Assembly (NCBI GenBank): GCA_016987375.1
Contig: PJRA01000048.1
Location: 2,028,987 to 2,043,918, forward strand
Source: Brachionus koreanus
Taxonomy: Eukaryota > Rotifera > Eurotatoria > Ploima > Brachionidae
DNA: 14,932 bases
Direction of reading: 5' to 3'
Position 1 is the first letter of the stretch. Each line of letters starts with the position of its first letter. The notes beneath the pieces are model-generated. The model had not been told where the DNA came from, did no database searches, and saw only the letters and a list, made by a program, of their open reading frames with translations. Of the stretch, positions 8,636 to 14,932 are shown one piece after another. A program made the position numbers and the translations under genes.

Positions 8636-9020
8636 TTTTTAAAGAAAAGTTCGATTTTAAAAATGCACGAGAATTTCAGATGTTTTACGGTGAAAAATTC
8701 AAAAATATTAATTTTGTGTTGCCAAGTGAATAGCAAAGACCTAGTTTAGCATTAATTATTTTTAAGTTCGTGCAATGCATTTTTAAATCTTTTTGTAAGG
8801 AAAAACTTAACTTTTTTTCATAAATAAAGCATTATTTTATGGCCGTTTTATATAATTCATTCAAGTTAAATATGCGAAAAATCTTCATTTCCATGATCAG
8901 ATAATCTATGAAATTTGAAAATTCTATTGACTGTATTTAAAAGGATCCTTTTCCAATATAAACTGAATCTCAGCTGCAATCAGCTAATGGGTTTTTTGGT
9001 GATGAATATTCATATTAATT
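8636..9020. other. Upstream region of PFDN1, otherwise empty
   Basis: The PFDN1 promoter should lie at the left of this stretch, but no clear element stands out. The perfect palindrome AAAAGGATCCTTTT at 8938-8951 is the only conspicuous motif. No open frame is supported. Confidence 0.35.
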
Positions 9021-9025
9021 ATCTT

Positions 9026-9085
9026 AGCACCCAAAACGGTGCTTTATGCTTCATCTTTTGATAATAATAATAATAATAATAATAA
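9026..9085 (+). repeat. Hairpin followed by (ATA)n tail, LINE 3' end-like
   Basis: AGCACC at 9026-9031 and GGTGCT at 9038-9043 form a perfect 6-base stem with a 6-base loop. About 17 bases later a run of eight ATA units occupies 9061-9085. A 3' hairpin followed by a simple trinucleotide tail is the usual layout at the 3' end of several LINE groups, so this could be the end of a severely truncated plus-strand insertion. No coding part is visible next to it. Confidence 0.4.
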
Positions 9086-9988
9086 GCTAGAACAAGCAAG
9101 CTTGCGAAGATGTCTTACTAGGAAGACAAGTATGGTAGCTAGAAACACCGAAAACTAGATTCGTATACAAAGACATAATTGGTATGAATGGTACAAAATT
9201 AGGACAAAAATAAGCAATAAGATAAGAAATACAAAATAAGACAATTTGCAGGATTATTAAAAATTGATTTTTTTTATTTTAGCTAAATAAATTTAATCAT
9301 TTTAGAAAATGTTTTTCAATCAGAAATCATAATTCAAAAAATATTAAAATTTAGAAAATTTTTTTGCAAAATACTCTTATAGGGAACACGAATGGTCGAA
9401 AAAACTCCTTCCGTGTTTCTCCTTTTGAGTTTTAATAATTCAATTTTTCAAGTTTTTGCACTTTTAGTGCCATTTTAACAAAAAATATTTACAACTCGTT
9501 TTACTAATATAATAGATTTCATTTTTTAATTTCTTTTATAAAGTAAAGTTTGAATAGATAAATGAATTTAACGAATTGATGACCAGATCTTTTGTTCCTT
9601 AGAGTTTCTTAAAAAGACAATCATCTTAAAAAGTTTAATTTTTACATAGCTGCTCGGATAAAACAAATTTATAAATTATTCAAACACAAGCAAAAGTTTA
9701 ATAGTTAAAAGCTTTGAGAATTACAAAATTGTATTTTTAATGATATAATGAAACGGATGACACAATTCTTATCTTATTTGGTCTTGAATAATTAAATCAT
9801 AATTAAAAAATTAATTTTTTTTTATTTAAAGTTTTATTTTAAAGCTGATGAAAGATTGAAATAAAAAATATTTAAACCATCAAATATTTCTTATCCTATT
9901 TTTTAAATTTTACTACAAAAAAAAAACATTATATGAAATCGTTTCGATATTCCAATGTTAACAACATTAAACTTCTTTACACTTCGGG
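9086..9988. other. AT-rich spacer
   Basis: No gene is visible. A loose inverted repeat, GGAACACG near 9382 against CCGTGTTTCTCC near 9410, is the only structure noted. The stretch at 9090-9240 is less AT-biased and might be old repeat sequence. Confidence 0.3.
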
Positions 9989-10140
9989 GTTAGACCACAC
10001 TTAGAATCCGCCATAAGGTCTTGGTGCCCTTATCGTAAAAAAAGATATCGATATGATAGAAAATATTAAATGTAGGGCTACTAAGTTAGTTTCAAATTTA
10101 AAGCATCTGATCTACTCGACTCGCTCACCTAAATTCGAGA
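9989..10140 (+). pseudogene. LINE reverse-transcriptase relic, first part
   Basis: The plus strand reads VRPHLESAIRSWCPYRKK and then, after a frame change in an A-run near 10038, KKDIDMIENIKCRATKLVSN followed by LKHLIYSTR. This is the standard thumb-side segment of CR1/Jockey-like LINE reverse transcriptases (VRPHLEYA..VW.PYLKKDI..IE..QRRATKL...L..L.Y..R). The frameshift makes it non-functional. The expected continuation is displaced by the periodic repeat that follows and resumes near 10840. The call rests on motif recall. Confidence 0.75.
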
Positions 10141-10281
10141 AGATTGAGTGGAAATCTGAACTAGATGTTCAAGATAATAAATAAAATTAAGTTAGTTGAG
10201 TTTAAAAAAATGTTAATCTTTGGTCAAAGTGTTCAAATATATGATTTAAGAAGGCATATACAGTGGTGATTCGCTACATGG

Positions 10282-10634
10282 ATTTTACCAAATTTTACGT
10301 AAAATTACGTAAATTAACCAAAAAAACATGTAAATTTCGGTAAATTTACGTAAAATGACTTTTGTAAAAAATAGTAAATTTACGCAAATTTACATTAATT
10401 TACATAAAATTACGTTAAATATTGTAAATATTTGTAAAACCAAAAAAGGCCAATAAAATCTGAATGAATGCAATTTTTTAATAAAATTTTCAATTTTTTT
10501 TCATTTTTCTTTTTGAATTGATTATATTTTAAATTTTTTTTTTACGTAAATTTACGTAAAATTCAATTTCAATATACGTAAAAATAGGTAAAAAAAGGTA
10601 AAATTTGAGAAAAAATAGTAAAAAAAAAGTAAAA
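10282..10634. repeat. Degenerate tandem array with 10-base period (TTTACGTAAA-like)
   Basis: GTAAA recurs on the plus strand at 10299, 10309, 10330, 10340, 10350, 10364 and 10374, then 10424 and 10434, then 10546, 10556, 10578, 10588, 10598, 10618 and 10629. The triplet TAC recurs at 10381, 10391, 10401 and 10411. The dominant spacing is 10 bases. Many units contain the self-complementary core TTTACGTAAA. Two blocks (10282-10438 and 10541-10634) flank an AT-rich stretch with few units. The array separates two pieces of one LINE relic, so it was probably inserted or expanded there. No known family is recognised. Confidence 0.75.
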
Positions 10635-10834
10635 ATTACTAATTTTATTGAAAATTTATTAAATTTAATTTATCATTTTTTGTATACTAATGATTTGCCT
10701 AGTCTTCATCTTTAGCTATTACAATAGGAATAACTTTTTTAAAGTGGTCAATATATCTCTTACATTTTTCCGGACTCAAGGCCTTTTCAAATTCCCGGAT
10801 AGCAGCAATAGCATCGTCATCATTAGTATACGTA

Positions 10835-10956
10835 TTAAAAAAAGAGTTTATCAGATATTGCAAGCTGCGCGAAACATTCTATACGAACAGAGTTGTAGAT
10901 GATTGGAACCAGCTGAATAGTGAAGTAATTGAAGCAAAGAAAGCTAACATAGCGTA
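10835..10956 (+). pseudogene. LINE reverse-transcriptase relic, last part
   Basis: The frame ending with the TAA at 10955 reads KLRETFYTNRVVDDWNQLNS and then EVIEAKKANI. This matches the closing motif of LINE polyproteins (R..FFTNRVV.DWN.LP.EVV.A.S...FK). The family usually continues about ten more residues to an FK..LD ending, so this copy stops slightly early. In an intact element this part lies roughly 80-100 residues after the RRATKL motif. Here the gap is about 790 bases, an excess that the periodic array can explain. Confidence 0.7.
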
Positions 10957-11010
10957 AGGAATAAACTTATTCCTCTTAAATACGTTTAGTAAGTTATTCA
11001 ACTTACCGTA
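10957..11010 (+). other. Two consecutive hairpins in the LINE 3' untranslated relic
   Basis: AGGAATA (10957-10963) pairs perfectly with TATTCCT (10968-10974) around a 4-base loop. GTAAGTT (10989-10995) pairs perfectly with AACTTAC (11000-11006), again around a 4-base loop. An outer TACG/CGTA pair lengthens the second stem across a 4-base bulge. They begin directly at the LINE stop codon. LINE reverse transcriptases of several clades recognise 3' stem-loops in their RNA, so that role is plausible but inferred. Confidence 0.5.
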
Positions 11011-11161
11011 TAATTTTGATAAAAATGAACTCAGCAATTTTTAAATAATTGACTGTTTTAAATATAATAATTTTAAAATTAAATAAATTTATTTTTATTA
11101 TTATATTGACTTTTTATTTATCTAAAATTTTAGCATATTTAAATAGTATGGAATGAAATAA

Positions 11162-11171
11162 TTTATTTATT
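11162..11171 (-). terminator. Candidate polyadenylation signals of PTCD2
   Basis: Two overlapping TTTATT (AATAAA on the minus strand) lie about 22-31 bases past the PTCD2 stop codon. Confidence 0.4.
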
Positions 11172-11192
11172 TTTCATTTAATTAATAATTAT

Positions 11193-12621
11193 TTATTTTT
11201 TTTGTTTAATGTTTATTTTGGTGCAATATCCATATAAATCTTGATGAAATAATTTCTTTATCGCTTCATTTAAAGCTAGTTTATACTTTTCTCTTTTTAT
11301 ATCATCATCCAATTTATCTATTTCTTCCTCAAATGCCTCTAACTTTAATAATAACATTCAAAAAATAATTTTCACTTTTTTAAAGAATTTTTCAGCTTAC
11401 AGTATCAGGAAAAAACTTTCCTTGAAAATTGTCATTTGACTGAGTTGTATTAATATTTAAAATAAAGTCTATGAAATAGAATGCCTCGTCAATTCGACCC
11501 TGTTTTAATAAAGCAATCGCTTTTAAGTTATTTGTTAATGTGGGATTAAATTTTTCAATTGATAAACTAATCTGATAAGCAAAATTTGGTTCATTCTAGT
11601 TAAAAGTTTTAAATGAAATAATTTTGAAATTGACAACTTAAATTTACCTGTCGTATTGCTAGTAAAAAACAACATGCCAATGCAGTGTTATTTGGTTTAG
11701 ACTTGAAACTTTCAACTTTTGAAAGAGTTTCTTGCATCTTTTCAAAAGATTCTTTGGAATTCTAAATTGAAAAAAAAAAATTTATTAAATTTAATCTCAT
11801 TTTTGTTTTTTTTACAATATTTAGCATAGCTTCAAAAGCTAGTCTCAAATGCCCAAATGGTATCAATTGATTTTGTTTTTTAAGATGTGATTTACCACTT
11901 GGTCTTTCATTATTTTTAATTCCATTATCAATAGTTTCCAAATATTGATCAAAGACTCGAATTGCTAGCTCGTTTTTATTTTCAATTATGAATTTATTCA
12001 TTAATAAAAAAGATGTCAGCTGGCTCATTAGAGATGGTCTAATTTCTTCATCATTCAGAGCTTCAATTATTTTATCATTATTTTCTAAAATAAAGCAAAC
12101 TTTGGCAAAGCGCTCTCCAAACTGTTCATTTTTATCAAAATTATACAAGTTCTTTACTCTAAGAAAATTTTAATTTTGATTTTTTTCATTTAACCAAAAA
12201 TGTATACTTTTTAAATGCTTCTAAAATAATTTCCAAATCATTTGGATCTTTACAAAGAAGCAAATACATGTTCAAATCCTGAAGATCAATATTATGTGAA
12301 TTTTTATCCAAGGCTTCTTTAAGCCGCTCTTTTATGGCATCTAAACCAATTTTTTAAATTCATGAATTTAAATTATTATTAAATATGTTGAATTGTACCA
12401 AATAAGCCAGGGCTAGCTTTGAGACTTGCATTCAAACGAACATTTTTGTATTCTTTGATTCCAAATACCGAAGCCTCATAAATTAATCTTGAATCTATTT
12501 TATTTTATATTTTAGCAAGGTTAGTAAAGTTTTCTAGCTTCTTACTATTTTTAAATATGTTGATGAGAGGCCTAGAATTTGTTTGAAAGACTCGAGATAC
12601 AGTTTTTAGGACAAATGACAT
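11193..12621 (-). CDS. PTCD2: Pentatricopeptide repeat domain protein 2, mitochondrial (seven exons)
   Basis: Exons on the minus strand are 12621-12546, 12494-12399, 12340-12208, 12158-11816, 11761-11648, 11595-11401 and 11342-11193. The six GT-AG introns are 51, 58, 49, 54, 52 and 58 bases and keep one frame to a TAA, giving 368 residues; human PTCD2 is 388. Intron 1 has a textbook branch site TTACTAAC. The start is fixed by an in-frame TGA six bases upstream. Residues 1-25 (MSFVLKTVSRVFQTNSRPLI) are basic with no acidic residue, a mitochondrial targeting sequence. Similarity to PTCD2 follows in order: YLLLCKDPNDLE (human TLLHLCESRDHVE), YNFDKNEQFGERFAKVCF (human EYKFGPLFVRLCY), RLAFEAMLNI followed by KESFEKM, then NTALACCFLLAIRQNEPN, and an acidic helical C-terminus. 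PTCD2 binds RNA in mitochondria and in mouse is needed for normal cytochrome b transcript processing. Exon joints are inferred from sequence, without transcript data. Confidence 0.9.
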
Positions 12622-13012
12622 GATTCAATATTTTAAAAATTCTTGTTTTTCATATTATTTTTATCTTATTCATATTGTTGTTTGTAGAAAAATTGAATTA
12701 TTGTAAATTAAACTTTAAAAAATCTTAATTTAATAGTTTTTACTTTTCTCTCTTACGAGATATTTGAATATGAGCTATATTTTCATTAAACAATTTAAAA
12801 AAAATAAAAATTCAAGGTCCACTTTTAAAGTTCATTTTAAGTTTTATTAATATCTTTATTTGAATGAATTCACTTTTAGTTAATTGACTGTGCTTTCAAG
12901 CAATCCAAACTTTTTTAAAACACAAAATGGATCTATCCAAAACAGTGAAATGAATTTAAAAGGAAAATTCAGTCTTTTAATTTCCATTATTTGTTGTAAT
13001 TTTATATTCTAG
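12622..13012. other. Upstream region of PTCD2
   Basis: AT-rich, with no open frame or clear promoter element. Confidence 0.35.
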
Positions 13013-13020
13013 CTCAAATT

Positions 13021-13210
13021 GGCAAAATGAAAATAATTTACATTTTTACATTTTCATATTTTTAGATTTTTTGTGAAATATTTAAGAAATTTTTTAATTT
13101 TATTTTTGTTTACCAAATATTTTGAGAGAGTTTTTTTAATTTTCTGAAAAATTGCATAAAAAAACTAAAAATATGAAAATGTAAAAATGTAAAATTGTTT
13201 TCATTTTGCC
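13021..13210. mobile_element. MITE-like element with inverted repeats and 8-base target duplication
   Basis: The left arm at 13021-13065 starts GGCAAAATGAAAA and ends TTTTTAG. The right arm at 13165-13210 is its inverse complement, with one substitution and one single-base gap over about 45 bases. The octamer CTCAAATT stands immediately outside both ends in the same orientation (13013-13020 and 13211-13218), a perfect target-site duplication. The interior has no coding capacity and also pairs loosely, so the whole 190-base element could fold as a long hairpin. Eight-base duplications occur with hAT, Merlin and P-type transposases, among others. The GG...CC ends do not decide between them. Intact arms and duplication suggest a fairly recent insertion. 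Confidence 0.88.
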
Positions 13211-13218
13211 CTCAAATT

Positions 13219-14932
13219 AGTGCTGTCAATAGACTGACTAAATTTTAAAAGAGCTTAGGACTAAATAAAAATCATTTATTTTAATTATTTCATTTTAGCT
13301 TTAAATCCAACAACTCTCAAAGACCTAAAAAATTAAAGAAGTTGTTACACTTTACATCTTAATATATAGCAACAATAAAACAAAATTCAGAACAATTAAT
13401 TTTTTTAAATTTTAATAATTCGAAATTAAAATTTTGTTTTGAGTCTTGGAGCTATTTTCATTTCTTTGACTAGCATGCAAAACAAATAAATAAATATTTA
13501 CTAAAAATATTTAAAATAAAAAAAAAATTCTAATTGAAATTTAAACGATAAACGACTTTTTATTAATAATCACATGATGAGAGAACTATTTAATATCTTA
13601 AAAATTGAACTTTTTTATTCTTTTCTTTCAGATGATAAAGTTGTTAAGAAAAAAATTAATTTCATTATCCTTAAAATCCTAAAATACTCAAAATATCATG
13701 GACAATTACTTAGACATCATTTGTAATTGCCATTATAGAATTTTTTCTATTGTTCCTATACTATCAAATTCAAAAGCATTTTTATTGTTTAGCTCTTTAT
13801 TTCAATCCTTTTACTTAATTTATATTTTAATATTATTGTAATCATTAATTAATTTGTTGCTGTCAAAATTAAAAATCGGGAGAAAAAATTTGGAATTTAT
13901 AAATTCAAAATAAAAATATTCAATATTTAAGCTTTTATTTTACCATAATATCAAATTGATTTATATTAATTTTATAAAAAATTTAAAAACATGATATAAA
14001 TTTTACAATTCTTTATTCATCGGAAATAGATTAATTAATTTTTTTTACAAAAATACAATTTTAAACTTTAAAAAATTTTATTCGAATCAATTTTAATGAG
14101 TCAACTTTATGATTAGGGTACTACCCTTTTGATTAACCTTCAAATTGATCAATAAATATTACAAGAACATATTCTGAAAAAAAAACATGTCAAAGGAATC
14201 TCATTTAAAATATCTCAAGATGAACATTTTGAGCCTAAATTGAAGAGGAAAAAACGAGTAAAAAGAAAAGCTCATTTTCAATTATGGTTTTTTTTTAGAG
14301 AATGCTAAAAATACCTTGAAAGAGAATTGGTAGTTAATTTATTTTTCAAGATAAAGTTATAATTGACTAAATTTTAATATTTCAAAATAAAAGGATGCTC
14401 CATAAAGATTGGAAATAAATATTGTTATAACGTAAATTTGTTTTCAAATTTAAACCCTTATTAAGTTCACTTAAAGATATTGAATTCTATTGCATCAAAT
14501 TAATATTAAGGTAGATAATTGCTTTTAATAATCAAGAAAAATAATTATAATTTTATCTTAAAATTTTTTTTATCTTTTTTTTTATTTAAAATTCAGATTC
14601 CTACAAATCAAGTATTTCTATAATTAGTAATAATACTAGTATAATTTTTTGAGACATGGTTACAGTAATCATTATTTTTTAAGGTTTTTATTTTGTTGCT
14701 TAGTTTTACTACACAAAATAGAACTGTCTCCAACTCATATGACTTACATAGCGCTAATACTACAGAACAATAATTTATGTGTTCAAATAAAAATTTAATC
14801 TTTAAATGTAGTTTGAATTTTCTAATTATGTTTAAGCTTCATATGTTTTCATATTGATTTTAAGTCTAATAAAATAATATTTTATTTTATTTTGAATATT
14901 AAATTTATAATATCTTAAATTTTTAGATAAAA
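13219..14932. other. AT-rich right flank, no supported gene
   Basis: Long A/T runs dominate. One coding-like stretch stands out at about 14152-14310, open without an ATG. It reads LQEHILKKKHVKG and later DEHFEPKLKRKKRVKRKAHF before a TAA, and it is very Lys-rich. An overlapping ATG at 14188 gives a short alternative frame. Neither is recognisable, and lysine-rich frames arise easily in A-rich DNA. I see no RNA gene or mobile element here. Confidence 0.35.

Noticed and set aside
9026..9043. Histone mRNA 3' stem-loop
   Set aside because: The stem AGCACC/GGTGCT and its loop do not match the histone consensus, and no histone gene is near.
10690..10902. Plus-strand open frame of 70 codons
   Set aside because: The meaningful LINE similarity at its right end lies in a different frame (KLRETFYTNRVV), so this frame is incidental.
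11988..12173. Plus-strand open frame of 61 codons
   Set aside because: It is the antisense shadow of PTCD2 exon 4, which has clear family similarity on the other strand.
1..14932. CRISPR array, prokaryotic operon or defence system
   Set aside because: There are no repeat-spacer arrays and no ribosome-binding-site-led gene clusters. Introns and animal-type genes show that the window is eukaryotic.

Overview
The window looks like animal nuclear DNA that is very AT-rich. It carries recognisable metazoan-type genes with canonical GT-AG introns of only 49 to 63 bases, long AT-rich spacers and decayed retrotransposon pieces. Tiny introns, strong AT bias and closely spaced genes would suit a compact-intron invertebrate such as a monogonont rotifer (Brachionus-like). 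That placement is inference; I could not search any database.

Layout. Bases 1-2460 hold no intact gene, but include a broken LINE reverse-transcriptase tail on the minus strand (about 1011-1440). At 2514-3533 is an intronless archaemetzincin (AMZ2-like) zinc metalloprotease on the plus strand. From 3541 to 5650 there are only weak signals: a possible small two-exon ORF, a possible tRNA-derived SINE with a poly-A tail, and a short coding-like relic. Two plus-strand genes for small single-pass membrane proteins follow (5653-6259 and 7616-8161). Each is built from a short cytosolic exon and a second exon that opens just before or inside the membrane segment, split by a tiny phase-2 intron. The second converges with prefoldin subunit 1 (PFDN1, minus, 8249-8635), leaving 87 bases between the stop codons.

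From 9000 to 11050 there is mobile-element debris: a hairpin with an (ATA)n tail, then a plus-strand LINE reverse-transcriptase relic cut in two by a degenerate array with a 10-base period, followed by two hairpins just after the relic's stop codon. At 11193-12621 on the minus strand I could assemble a complete seven-exon gene for the mitochondrial pentatricopeptide protein PTCD2 (368 residues). Its reading frame holds across all six introns. Beyond it, 13021-13210 is a clean 190-base MITE-like element with 45-base terminal inverted repeats and a perfect 8-base target-site duplication. The remaining sequence to 14932 is AT-rich with no gene I can support.

The genes do not form one pathway. 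They are unrelated housekeeping functions (proteolysis, chaperone, mitochondrial RNA) plus two unrecognised membrane proteins, in an ordinary eukaryotic gene neighbourhood. I found no CRISPR array, operon or prokaryotic system.
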